DNA of 64,000 bases from an uncultured Clostridia bacterium (GCA_948443805.1 CAOJUB010000003.1:1-64000); one strand, 5' to 3'; counted from the stretch's first letter, positions 16,784 through 24,520 are shown. Notes: generated by a model not told the origin, from the letters alone. Made by a program: numbers and translations.

Positions 16784-17668
16784 GTGGTATGTATTACCAA
16801 TACGGAATTTGTCGGTAGATTGACCGATTTAGCAAATAATTACCGAACAAAATATATGTGGGGCACTTTCGGTTCGCTGATTTCCTCTGAATTAATCCGT
16901 CAGAAGGTGGCGCAATATCCCAATAACTACAGTACGGAACGGCAGAATGTGCTGGCCGGTCTTTCCGGCAAACAGGTGTGGGCTTTTGACTGCGTCGGTT
17001 TGATCAAAGGCATTTTGTGGGGCTGGCATGGCTCTGTGAACGAAACCTATGGCGGGGCGGTATATGCTTCCGGCGGCGTTCCCGATGCAACGGCTGACGG
17101 GCTGTTTCGGCTATGCGGAAAATCTGGGGAAGTTTCGGAAAATCTGCCTGTTGGGTCGGTTTTGTCTCTTCCCGGACATATCGGCGTATATGCAGGGAAC
17201 CGCCGGGTCATTGAAGCCACGCTGGGCCGCCGGGGCGACGGGGTTGTGTTTTCCGATCTTGCCGATGCCGGATGGCGCGGAAGCGCGCTTCTTCCCTGGG
17301 TGGAATATCCGGGTTCGCCTTCGGGCGCCGACCCCTCGGCCATCCGCCGGTATCTTACCGGACAAAACGTCGGCGACAGCATCGGGGAAATGGATCTGGA
17401 CGGAGACGGCAAGGTAAATGCGAAGGATTTGGTTCTTGCGCAGCGGAAAAATTCTCCGGCTGCCGTTCCCGGCAGTGTTGTCCGGATCAAGCCCGGGGCA
17501 AGGGTTTACGGAAAGAGCTATGGGTTTGCTTCTTTTGTCTATGATACCGAGTGGATTGTGAAAGAAGTGAACGGAGACCGGGCGGTGATCGACAGCAGTG
17601 CAGACGGCGGAGAACATATTAATTCCCCTGTCAGCGTGCAGGATTTGATTTTGACTGGAAACCGATGA
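16784..17668 (+). CDS. NlpC/P60-like cell-wall peptidase with a dockerin-like calcium loop
   Basis: About 294 residues. The cysteine peptidase core has the catalytic Cys in VWAFDCVGLIKGILWGW and the catalytic His in LPGHIGVYAGNRRVIEAT. A single dockerin/EF-hand loop, GEMDLDGDGKVNAKDLVLAQ, joins it to a C-terminal SH3-like domain (VVRIKPGARVYG, WIVKEVNGDRAVID). It should cut peptide stems of peptidoglycan. No signal peptide is seen, as in phage-like endopeptidases of this group. The start is uncertain: related proteins begin M(T)NTEFV, and here that position is ATT at 16793, eight bases after the GGAG at 16781-16784. GTG at 16784 overlaps the ribosome site, and ATG at 16789 is out of frame. 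The frame is open back to 16649. Confidence 0.8.
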   Translation: MVCITNTEFVGRLTDLANNYRTKYMWGTFGSLISSELIRQKVAQYPNNYSTERQNVLAGLSGKQVWAFDCVGLIKGILWGWHGSVNETYGGAVYASGGVPDATADGLFRLCGKSGEVSENLPVGSVLSLPGHIGVYAGNRRVIEATLGRRGDGVVFSDLADAGWRGSALLPWVEYPGSPSGADPSAIRRYLTGQNVGDSIGEMDLDGDGKVNAKDLVLAQRKNSPAAVPGSVVRIKPGARVYGKSYGFASFVYDTEWIVKEVNGDRAVIDSSADGGEHINSPVSVQDLILTGNR

Positions 17669-17724
17669 TTTTGCTTTCTGTTTCCGGAAGGGAAACGGCG
17701 CGGCATGAGACGCGTGATGTTTTC

Positions 17725-17755
17725 AAAAAAAGAGAGGCTTGACCTCTCTTTTTTT
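17725..17755 (+). terminator. Rho-independent terminator after the NlpC/P60 gene
   Basis: AAAAAAAGAGAGG (17725-17737) pairs perfectly with CCTCTCTTTTTTT (17743-17755) over a five-base loop. Confidence 0.88.
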
Positions 17756-17801
17756 GATTGTTTTTTATTTGAAAAAAATGGAACAATCTGCAGGGAAGGA
17801 C

Positions 17802-17830
17802 TTGAAATTTTTAAAAAAATGTTGTATAAT
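17802..17830 (+). promoter_or_regulatory. SigA-type promoter for the membrane protein gene
   Basis: TTGAAA (17802-17807) and TATAAT (17825-17830), 17-bp spacer. The transcript would start near 17837 and read a leader of about 95 nt. Confidence 0.75.
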
Positions 17831-17932
17831 AAAAAAGAATACAATGTCGGCTCTTTTGCCGGTTTGTTTTTTTCCAACAGCCCGGCGGCGACGGGGTTTG
17901 AAAATAGTTTCGCCGAGAAACGGGGTTTTATC

Positions 17933-18766
17933 ATGAAAACAAAATATTATCTGAAACTTCTTTTTCCGCTGTCGCTTTTCGGCGCGCTGTTCCGGGTTCT
18001 GGAGATTCTTTTTGCAGTGGATGCACATACGTCGCTTTTCCTTCCCGGAAGTATTATTCCGACGGTGTTTAACATCTACTGCGTGCTGGTGACTCTCTTT
18101 TTTCTTTCCGGGCTGATTTTTCTTCCTGAGCGGAAACAGAAATCGCCTGCGGGCTATGCCTCTTTTGATCCGCCGGCGAAATTTCTTTTTATCCTTGCCG
18201 CAGTCCTAATTCTTTCGCTGTCTTTATATGAGTTTGTGACGGAATTTTTTGCGGGAAAGATTTCTTCTGCTAAAGCCCTGTTCACTTCGTTGCCGTTTTA
18301 TCTGCTGGTCTGCGGAATTATCGCCGCGCTGTATTATATTCAGCTTGCGGTTTCTCCTGAGCGGATATTCCGGAACATGGTATTTAAATTTTTTGCGCTG
18401 GCGCTTCCGATTTTTTATACGCTGGTTCTGTTTGACGTTTTCCTGAACGGAGACCCTGTGATTATCCGGGTTTATGAACCGTTTGACGTAGTCCGGACGG
18501 CGGCGATCGTTCTGGCGATGATGAGTTTTGCGAAACTTTGTATTTCTCAGTTTTCCCGCAGGAATTTTGTTGTATACGCGATGATCGCGGCTTTTTATTC
18601 GAGCATTCGCTTTGCCGATCTGGTGCTGTTTTTGTTCCCGTCAAATCCGTATAATATTTCCATGCGCATGATTCATCTGCTGTGTGATATTTTTGTTGTC
18701 GCTTCATTTTTTGTGCTGATTCCCCGCAAGCAGAAAAAAAAGATGAAAGCCGAACGGGAAAATTAA
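17933..18766 (+). CDS. Multi-pass membrane protein of unknown function
   Basis: A 277-residue hydrophobic protein with about seven predicted membrane helices (for example LLFPLSLFGALFRVLEILF, FLFILAAVLILSLSLYEF and FFVLIPRK near the end) and a basic cytoplasmic tail, RKQKKKMKAEREN. I do not recognise the family. The longer open frame from 17705 is not used because the promoter at 17802-17830 and the terminator at 17725 lie inside it; ATG at 17933 begins a normal membrane-protein N-terminus. It is a single-gene unit with its own terminator. Confidence 0.7.
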   Translation: MKTKYYLKLLFPLSLFGALFRVLEILFAVDAHTSLFLPGSIIPTVFNIYCVLVTLFFLSGLIFLPERKQKSPAGYASFDPPAKFLFILAAVLILSLSLYEFVTEFFAGKISSAKALFTSLPFYLLVCGIIAALYYIQLAVSPERIFRNMVFKFFALALPIFYTLVLFDVFLNGDPVIIRVYEPFDVVRTAAIVLAMMSFAKLCISQFSRRNFVVYAMIAAFYSSIRFADLVLFLFPSNPYNISMRMIHLLCDIFVVASFFVLIPRKQKKKMKAEREN

Positions 18767-18779
18767 AAAATAGGATTTT

Positions 18780-18811
18780 TGCGGCAGATAAATTTTTCTG
18801 CCGCATTTTTT
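18780..18811 (+). terminator. Rho-independent terminator after the membrane protein gene
   Basis: TGCGGCAGA (18780-18788) pairs with TCTGCCGCA (18797-18805), followed by a T-run at 18806-18811. Confidence 0.88.
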
Positions 18812-18845
18812 ATTCTTTATGGGGAAAGGACAGGAGAACCGTTTG

Positions 18846-19580
18846 ATGAAAAATGTATTGATTACCGGCGCTTCGGGCGGGATCGGCCGTGCGGCGGCAG
18901 TTGCTTTCGCAGCAAAAGGATATCATGTGGCGATTCATTACCGTTCGGATATCGAAGGCGCGGAAAAAACCCGCCAGCGCTGTAAAAACGCGGGCAAAGG
19001 TCGGATTTTTGTCTTTCAGGGAGATGTTTCGAAAGCGACCGATGTTTCTTATATGTTTGACCGGATTCAGGCCGAGATGGGCGGTCTGGATATTCTGATC
19101 AATAATGCAGGAATTTCGGATTTCGGGCTGGTTCAGGATACGTCCGAGGAAGATTGGGACCGATTATTTGCCGTGAACTGCAAAGGGGTGTTTTTGTGCA
19201 GCCGTGCGGCGGCGCTGATGATGCTGAAAAAGAAAACCGGTTCGATCGTTAATATCGGCTCGATGTGGGGGGAATGCGGCGCTTCTTGTGAAACGGCTTA
19301 TTCGGCCTCAAAAGCAGCGGTTTCCGGCTTTACCAAAGCGTTGGCCAAAGAACTTGCGCCTTCCGGGATCCGGGTCAACTGCGTTGCGCCCGGTTTGATT
19401 GATACCGGAATGAACCGCCGCCTTACCAGGGAAGAACTTGTTTCCTTTGCCGAGGATACGCCGCTTGGGCGGATCGGGACGCCGGAAGAGGTCGCGAAAG
19501 CGATTGTCTTTCTTGCGGAAGAGGATTCTTCTTTTATTACCGGGCAGGTGCTTGCCGTGGACGGCGGCGTTACCATCTGA
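18846..19580 (+). CDS. Short-chain dehydrogenase/reductase (FabG-like)
   Basis: A 244-residue classical SDR that reduces a keto group, or oxidises an alcohol, with NAD(P)H. The cofactor motif TGASGGIGRAAA is at residues 7-18, NNAGIS near residue 85, the catalytic Ser in NIGSMWG, and the Tyr-Lys pair in AYSASKAAVSGF near residue 152. The C-terminal VDGGVTI is also typical. It looks like 3-oxoacyl-ACP reductase (FabG), but no other fatty-acid gene is near, so the substrate is open. AGGAGA precedes the start by about nine bases; the frame also opens upstream at 18819. The gene has terminators on both sides. Confidence 0.88.
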   Translation: MKNVLITGASGGIGRAAAVAFAAKGYHVAIHYRSDIEGAEKTRQRCKNAGKGRIFVFQGDVSKATDVSYMFDRIQAEMGGLDILINNAGISDFGLVQDTSEEDWDRLFAVNCKGVFLCSRAAALMMLKKKTGSIVNIGSMWGECGASCETAYSASKAAVSGFTKALAKELAPSGIRVNCVAPGLIDTGMNRRLTREELVSFAEDTPLGRIGTPEEVAKAIVFLAEEDSSFITGQVLAVDGGVTI

Positions 19581-19585
19581 AAAAA

Positions 19586-19620
19586 TGAAAATCCGGGGAA
19601 TTTCTGTTCCCCGGATTTTT
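19586..19620 (+). terminator. Rho-independent terminator after the SDR gene
   Basis: AAAATCCGGGGAA pairs with TTCCCCGGATTTTT over a short loop (19589-19620). It faces the 3' end of the 6S RNA on the other strand and may serve both. Confidence 0.85.
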
Positions 19621-19632
19621 TGTGCAAAAAAA

Positions 19633-19810
19633 TCAGCCCATACAACCGTGTTTGGCGCGCGGCAATTTCAAAACCCTGGTTCACCAGAGTTGGGTAAAAT
19701 CTCTCGGCTGCTTTGTGCTTCCAACGTCCCGGAAAACCGGGGAGGCCTGCATTCCTACAGCCGAAGCAGAAATCCCATATTTGAAATGTAGGTTTTTATT
19801 AACCGCGCAT
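19633..19810 (-). ncRNA. ssrS: 6S RNA
   Basis: A minus-strand non-coding RNA of about 170-180 nt that should bind SigA-RNA polymerase by imitating an open promoter. It folds as one long rod. The closing stem is GCGCGG (plus 19803-19808) with CCGCGC (plus 19657-19662). Conserved-looking strings AACCTACATTTC and TTTTGAAATTGCC flank the central bubble, the inner stem is CGGCTG with CAGCCG, and the apical hairpin is CCCGGTTTTCCGGG. A TATGAT -10 box (plus 19816-19821) fits a start near 19809, and a T-run follows the 3' end (plus 19626-19632). It lies just downstream of the DUF1292 gene on the same strand. The call rests on remembered clostridial 6S sequences and the fold; the ends are approximate. 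Confidence 0.78.
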
Positions 19811-19845
19811 CACGAATCATACAGGCAAATTTTTGCTTGGTTGGT

Positions 19846-20217
19846 TTAGTCTTCGTCGACAACGCCTTCTATTTCATAATCGCTGTCGTCTTCTTCCAGT
19901 TTGGCGTCGAGCAGTTTCATTACTTCGTTGAATTCGTTTTCGTCTTCGATCGTTGTCAGAAGTTCTTCGTCTCCGTCCTGATCGGCGCGGAGAATCAGGA
20001 ATTCACATTCGTCCTGATCGGCTTCTTCTTCTGCGACAAGTGCAAGATACACTTTACCGTTGTATTCAACGCCGTCGACAATGATATAGTTGCTCTGGTT
20101 GCCGTCATCGTCAAAAAGCGTGATGATCTCTTCGCCGTTCTCTTCACAGCCGCATCCGCAACCGCAGTCATCGTCTCCGCAGCAGCCGCAGTCATGCCCG
20201 TGCATGTGTTCATCCAT
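19846..20217 (-). CDS. DUF1292 protein with a Cys/His/Asp-rich N-terminus
   Basis: A 123-residue acidic protein. The C-terminal 90 residues match the DUF1292 (YrzB-like) family: EEIITLFDDDGNQSNYII, then YLALVAEEE and NEFNEVMKLLDAKL. The first 27 residues are unusual: HMHGHDCGCCGDD then CGCGCGC, giving eight cysteines and three histidines that look able to bind a transition metal. Family function is unknown; in Bacillus the relative lies beside yrrL and udk, whereas here the gene is alone upstream of the 6S RNA. The promoter is at 20252-20280. Metal binding is inference from composition. Confidence 0.85.
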   Translation of the reverse strand: MDEHMHGHDCGCCGDDDCGCGCGCEENGEEIITLFDDDGNQSNYIIVDGVEYNGKVYLALVAEEEADQDECEFLILRADQDGDEELLTTIEDENEFNEVMKLLDAKLEEDDSDYEIEGVVDED

Positions 20218-20251
20218 GTCAGATACCTCGTCTTTCTGTTGTTACAATATC

Positions 20252-20280
20252 ATTGTACACCAAAACCGGAGAAATGTCAA
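20252..20280 (-). promoter_or_regulatory. SigA-type promoter of the DUF1292 gene
   Basis: On the minus strand TTGACA (plus 20275-20280) and TACAAT (plus 20252-20257), 17-bp spacer, about 35 bp before the start codon. Confidence 0.8.
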
Positions 20281-20464
20281 CCCCCGCGGTAAAATTATTT
20301 TTATCCTGCGGTAAAGCCGTGTTTTGTCTGCCGGCAGGTCGTTTTATCCTCTATGGTTTGTTTTCTCGATTATCTTATCCGGAATAAGGGGAAATATACC
20401 TGCATTTTTTGTTTTCCTTTTCGGGGCAGGGTGAAAGTCTGAAATGACATTGCTGTTTTTGCGG

Positions 20465-21169
20465 TCAGTTTTTGGTTTCCTGACGTTTCCGCATTTTTGA
20501 CCAATTGATAAATCCGTAGATATCGTTTGCCAGAAACAGGATAAAGCAAATAACAACAGACAAATACGAACTGTCGGAAAGGGCTGCCAAGCTCCATAAA
20601 ATAAGGAGAATGATATCGTTTGCCGCATAGCCGAGTGCATAAAATGCGCTTCTTCGGAAGGTTAAATAAACACCAAGAAAACTTGTTGTTACAGACAGCG
20701 TGCTCGGTATGAGATTTGCCGTATGGAATCCGGATAATATAAAATAAAAAATAACGGTAACGGCTGCTGTCAGTAGTATCATAAAAATAATCTCTTTTCT
20801 TTTCAGCCTGTTGACTCTGACTTCCGCTTTCTTTTCGTCATATGGATTTTTCAACCATGAAATCAGGGCAATAACCGCCATCGGAGCGGTCATGCCCAGA
20901 TAGGTTATCATCTCTCCGTAATAGGCGAATGTAAAAGATATGACGCCGTACAGGATGCTGAAGAGGATCATCAGAACCTGTCCGAACGGATTGTCCTTCG
21001 CATTGAAAATCAAGGACGTCACACCGATGAAAGAAGCGGCAAGGGTTAGATAATTTTCTCTGTCAAACAGGAAAAAGGATGCCGCAATGGAGAATAGCGA
21101 TATACACCATAATAAAAGCTCTCCTTTTGTAAAGTATGCCGCTCTTGTTTTTCGTTTTTTTCCGCACAT
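20465..21169 (-). CDS. pnuC: PnuC-like nicotinamide riboside transporter
   Basis: A 234-residue membrane protein of the PnuC family, which brings in nicotinamide riboside or a related NAD precursor by facilitated diffusion. About seven helices are predicted; the family segments GEMITYLGMTAPMAVIALIS, YFILSGFHTANLIPSTLSV and YALGYAANDIILLILW are visible, ending with the characteristic FLANDIYGFINWSKM. I chose the start at 21169 because GGAGG precedes it by about seven bases; the frame also opens at 21205. A P-loop kinase-like gene lies upstream on the same strand and could be a nucleoside kinase partner. The hairpin at 21191-21239 separates them. Confidence 0.85.
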   Translation of the reverse strand: MCGKKRKTRAAYFTKGELLLWCISLFSIAASFFLFDRENYLTLAASFIGVTSLIFNAKDNPFGQVLMILFSILYGVISFTFAYYGEMITYLGMTAPMAVIALISWLKNPYDEKKAEVRVNRLKRKEIIFMILLTAAVTVIFYFILSGFHTANLIPSTLSVTTSFLGVYLTFRRSAFYALGYAANDIILLILWSLAALSDSSYLSVVICFILFLANDIYGFINWSKMRKRQETKN

Positions 21170-21190
21170 AAAATAACCTCCGAAAAAATA

Positions 21191-21239
21191 AGCATCCGTC
21201 CACACATCTTCAAAGACCTAACGATGTGTAACGAATGCT
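21191..21239 (-). terminator. Long hairpin with T-run before pnuC (terminator or attenuator)
   Basis: On the minus strand AGCATTCGT-T-ACACATC pairs with GATGTGT-GG-ACGGATGCT around a 14-nt loop, followed by TATTTTTT. It ends about 10 bp before the pnuC ribosome site. It can terminate the upstream kinase-like gene, or act as a conditional attenuator for pnuC. I cannot match it with confidence to a known NAD riboswitch. Confidence 0.65.
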
Positions 21240-21272
21240 TTCGTTTTCTACCCGGTGGCAGATGATTTTTAT

Positions 21273-21752
21273 TTAGTTTTGTATCCACACGTCTATTTCT
21301 GTCCGGTCGGGCTTTTCAAAAACAGAATCCAATTTCGCAATCAGTTCGTCAACGACATAATAGGCGTTTGCTTTGCCTGCCAATACGTCTTGATTTCTTT
21401 TTTTTATCCGGTTATGCCATTCTGCATCATGAATATCTATATAATAAAATTCAAACGGTATGTTTTTGGCATGGTAGAAATTTTTAGCAAAATCTCTTTC
21501 TTTTTTTGCCGGAAATCCCCAATCCAATATAACGTGGGTGTTCCTTTCCAGAATATCCAGTGACTTTCTGTAAAGATATTCCTGTGTTTTTTTTAGATAG
21601 TCGTCATGTTTTTCGCCGGCGTTCTGCCCGAAGATCGTAAGCATAATTTCATCCACGGAAAGAATGACGGCGCTGTGTTTTTTCCGTAATGTTTCGGCAT
21701 AAGTGCTTTTACCGCTGCATAGTTTCCCGCAGATCATAAAAACTTTCGCCAT
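21273..21752 (-). CDS. P-loop NTPase / small-molecule kinase-like protein
   Basis: A 159-residue protein of the AAA_33 / zeta-toxin-like kinase fold. The Walker A loop is ICGKLCSGKSTYAETL at residues 8-23. SVDEIM is a probable phosphate-acceptor segment, HVILDWGFPAKKERDF a Walker B-like strand, and IKKRNQDV a lid region with Arg. Such proteins phosphorylate small molecules such as nucleosides or antibiotics. Placement before pnuC on the same strand hints at a link to nicotinamide riboside, but the specific substrate is not shown by the sequence. Confidence 0.75.
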   Translation of the reverse strand: MAKVFMICGKLCSGKSTYAETLRKKHSAVILSVDEIMLTIFGQNAGEKHDDYLKKTQEYLYRKSLDILERNTHVILDWGFPAKKERDFAKNFYHAKNIPFEFYYIDIHDAEWHNRIKKRNQDVLAGKANAYYVVDELIAKLDSVFEKPDRTEIDVWIQN

Positions 21753-21817
21753 AAAACCTTTTCCGCCTTTCGATGGTGGATTTTATGATATCTTCGTTTA
21801 CAATGTAATTGACGGAT

Positions 21818-22675
21818 TTATTTTCCGAAAGCCGCCTGTTTTTGAGCCGGACTGTTTCGTTTTGCCAGCTCCGGCGCGCGGCGTTCCAAAGCCGCCATGG
21901 AAATTTCAATATCCTCCAGCGCTTCCCGTTCGTTGAAGCAGCCGACGGTTACCATGTCGCAGTCGCGGATTGTTGCCCATGAAAAATTCAGCCCGACAAA
22001 AGGCGTTGTCCGTCCGGCAGCGATCGGTTTAATGGTCATGACCGGTTTTTTCGCTTCCTGGATTACCGCGGCCACGGCTTCGACTTCGACCTGCATCAAA
22101 AATCCCATGCAGTTATAAATCTGGATATAGGTCTCGACGTCGTAATGGTTTTCATCACTGTAAACAACCAGTTCCGGCATATGTGCCGAAAGGCCGGGGA
22201 TCATGCCGGCGTCCCGGATCATTTTGGTATAATCGTCCAGCCGGCTGATGATCCGTTTGTTTTTATTGACAAGCTGCTCGGCCGAGTAATGGTGGATCAA
22301 ACAGAGTTTACTGCCTCTTTTTGCCGATTCCCGGATGGTCTGTTCGGCTTCTTTTCTTGCCGCCGTATTGTCGTCGACGTTGATAACCGGCGTGTCGATC
22401 ATCAGTATTTCCCGTCCGGTTTTCTGTTCGGTTTGCTTGACGGCGTCAAAAACGGGCTGGGCCATGCCGAACGGCGCCATAATGGTATCGACCCCGCGGG
22501 AGAGAAAGGTCTCCAGCATGGGAATGATAGTGCCGGGGGCTGCATGGCGCTCTTTTATCATTTGGTCGGCCGCGTCGCTCCGATGACTGTAACCTGCCAT
22601 CCAGTTTGTGCCGATGATCATTCGGGACAGCGAGAGTCCGCCGACTTCCGTGCGGGGAAAAAACGTTTGTTTCAT
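21818..22675 (-). CDS. TIM-barrel-like protein of unknown function
   Basis: A 285-residue cytosolic protein beginning MKQTFFPRTEVGGLSLSRMI, a start reminiscent of aldo/keto-reductase-like barrels (G-x-LSRMI-x-GTN). Alternating strand-helix segments follow (GVDTIMAPFG, GREILMIDTPVINVDD, GSKLCLIHHYSA, PVMTIKPIAAGR), ending with MVTVGCFNEREALEDIEISM, which recalls the late strand and helix of that family. The catalytic tetrad of true aldo/keto reductases is not obvious, so I do not assign a reaction. The start at 22675 follows GGAGA; the frame opens further at 22705. The next gene upstream is an esterase-like hydrolase on the same strand. Confidence 0.7.
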   Translation of the reverse strand: MKQTFFPRTEVGGLSLSRMIIGTNWMAGYSHRSDAADQMIKERHAAPGTIIPMLETFLSRGVDTIMAPFGMAQPVFDAVKQTEQKTGREILMIDTPVINVDDNTAARKEAEQTIRESAKRGSKLCLIHHYSAEQLVNKNKRIISRLDDYTKMIRDAGMIPGLSAHMPELVVYSDENHYDVETYIQIYNCMGFLMQVEVEAVAAVIQEAKKPVMTIKPIAAGRTTPFVGLNFSWATIRDCDMVTVGCFNEREALEDIEISMAALERRAPELAKRNSPAQKQAAFGK

Positions 22676-22753
22676 AAAAATCTCCGTTCCGCCATGATGG
22701 CTCAAAATAAACCGCCGGTTTCCCGGATTGTCTGTTTGGCAGGCGTTCTTTTT

Positions 22754-23395
22754 TTATCCGTTTTTTGACTGACGGTAAAGCCAGTCGACAAGATCGGTTT
22801 CTTCATAGGTTTTTGTCCAGGAGTCATGTCCTACGCGGTGGTAAAGCGTTAGTTCCGCATGGCCGCCGGTGGTATTGACGGCGTCGACCATTTCGATTGA
22901 GTTCCGTACGGGTACGGTCTGGTCGTCGGTTCCGTGAAAGGCGCGGATCGGCATTTTCAGCAGATCACACCGCCAGGAAGTTCCGCCGCCGCAGACGGGC
23001 GCCAGCGCCGCAAAAGCATCGGGAAAGCTCATTCCCAGTTCCCAGGTTCCGAAACCGCCCATGCTCAGACCGGTTACCGTGATCCGGTTTTTATCGATCC
23101 GGTAGGTTTCGGTTATTTCATCGATCATGGCTTTCAGCGGATAAATCTGCGTATTCCAGATTCGGTTTGGCTGGCATTGGGGAGAAAAGGTGATTGCCCG
23201 AACCGGCGAAGTCTCCCGGAACAGTTTCGGGATTCCGTTAACGGCGACCATTTCTGGATTGTCGCCCCGTTCTCCTGCGCCGTGTAAAAATACGATCAGC
23301 GGCAGCGATTCTTTTTCTTTATCAAAGCCTTCCGGCAGAGTGAGCAGGTAGGAAAAGGGCTTTCCGGTGTCTTTTTTGTCGAAGATTTGCAGCAT
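22754..23395 (-). CDS. Alpha/beta hydrolase, esterase/prolyl-oligopeptidase-like
   Basis: A 213-residue hydrolase without a signal peptide. The nucleophile elbow is TGLSMGGFGTWE, the oxyanion strand is IVFLHGAGERGD, the acid is in FHGTDDQTVPV and the catalytic His in YHRVGHDSW. The arrangement matches small carboxylesterases of the phospholipase/carboxylesterase and dienelactone-hydrolase groups, often found near polysaccharide-using genes as sugar-ester cleaving enzymes. It lies in the same direction as the barrel protein downstream, about 80 bp away, and may be co-transcribed. The natural ester is unknown. Confidence 0.85.
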   Translation of the reverse strand: MLQIFDKKDTGKPFSYLLTLPEGFDKEKESLPLIVFLHGAGERGDNPEMVAVNGIPKLFRETSPVRAITFSPQCQPNRIWNTQIYPLKAMIDEITETYRIDKNRITVTGLSMGGFGTWELGMSFPDAFAALAPVCGGGTSWRCDLLKMPIRAFHGTDDQTVPVRNSIEMVDAVNTTGGHAELTLYHRVGHDSWTKTYEETDLVDWLYRQSKNG

Positions 23396-23551
23396 TTTGT
23401 GGTTCCTTTCTTGTTGGCCGAAGCCGTTTTTCTTTTTCTTTTTTCTTTTTTGTTTCGCAAGGCGGAATAAAGAAATTCTTTTTCTGTTTTTTGTGCGGGG
23501 ATCCGGCGCGCCGGAAGAAAATGAAATTTTTGCGAATTTCCGTAAAACCTC

Positions 23552-23580
23552 TTGAAAACAAAAGGGTTATATGCTATAAT
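23552..23580 (+). promoter_or_regulatory. Promoter-like sequence antisense to the EamA transporter gene
   Basis: TTGAAA (23552-23557) and TATAAT (23575-23580), 17-bp spacer, on the plus strand. No plus-strand gene follows; transcription would run antisense through the gene at 23567-24520. It could be chance. Confidence 0.35.
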
Positions 23581-24520
23581 CAGCCTGTTTTACGGGGTAA
23601 TTTTTTTCGCGTCCGTTCAGGATGAAAACCGAGCTCAAAACAAGGAAAATACCGGCGATACCCAGCGGAGAAAGCGGTTCCCGGAAGAACAAAACCCCGG
23701 TGAGCGTTGCGACTACCGGTTCTGCGGAAACAATAATAGAGGCTTTGCCGGTTTCAATTTTGGAAAGACCGAGCGTATAGAGAATATACGGCAGGATGGT
23801 GGTGATGATTCCCATCAGCACGCCGATCAGAATGGTTTCCGGATGGGCGGCCAGAATCGGAAGCATGGTGGGAAATTCGGCGAAGGGAAGAATCCCTGCC
23901 GCGGCAAAGAGAAAGGTAAACGTTGAAATCGTCAGCGCTTTATAACCTTTTTTGACGGCGATGGTTCCGAAAATGCTGTACAGCGCATATCCGAAAGCCG
24001 ACAGCAAGCCCAGAAGAACGGCCTTGGCCGGAACGGCCGCATGACTGCCGAGAATTCCGGTAACCAGAATACAGCCGGAAAAGGTCGTCAGGCAGGCGAG
24101 TATTTTCCGCAGCGTCAGTTTTTCCCGGAAAACCGGGATGGTAAGAAGCGTTACCATAATCGGCGAGGTGTAAAGCAAAACCGCAGCGACCGAAAGAGAC
24201 GTGTACTTCATGGTTGAAAAATAGCAGATGGTAAAGCTGACGATGCTGATGATTCCGGTGCCGATAAAGCACCAGATATCTTTGAGCCGGATAGCAAGCA
24301 GACGGTTCCCGATCGGGTAGAATTTTTTCTTCAGTGCCTGATCCATAATGCCGGTTGTCAAGAGCAGGATCAGCGCCGAGGTCAGAATCCGGATTGCGGA
24401 AATATGCATTGATGAAAAACCGTAGTTCTGAAGCCAGCGGACAAAAACGCCCATCAGCCCCCATAGCGTTCCTGCAAGCAGAACGGCGGCGGTACCTGCG
24501 GTCTTGTTTTTCATGTTCAT
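23567..24520 (-). CDS. EamA/DMT-family membrane transporter
   Basis: A 317-residue protein with ten predicted helices in two EamA repeats: the first starts AVLLAGTLWGLMGVFVRWL, the second LLGLLSAFGYALYSIFGTIA, and the C-terminal half ends SAEPVVATLTGVLFFREPLS, a typical signature. Members export or import amino acids and other metabolites; the substrate cannot be read from sequence. The start at 24520 follows AAGGGG; the frame extends to 24604 but that overlaps the promoter at 24576-24604. Single-gene unit. Confidence 0.9.
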   Translation of the reverse strand: MNMKNKTAGTAAVLLAGTLWGLMGVFVRWLQNYGFSSMHISAIRILTSALILLLTTGIMDQALKKKFYPIGNRLLAIRLKDIWCFIGTGIISIVSFTICYFSTMKYTSLSVAAVLLYTSPIMVTLLTIPVFREKLTLRKILACLTTFSGCILVTGILGSHAAVPAKAVLLGLLSAFGYALYSIFGTIAVKKGYKALTISTFTFLFAAAGILPFAEFPTMLPILAAHPETILIGVLMGIITTILPYILYTLGLSKIETGKASIIVSAEPVVATLTGVLFFREPLSPLGIAGIFLVLSSVFILNGREKNYPVKQADYSI

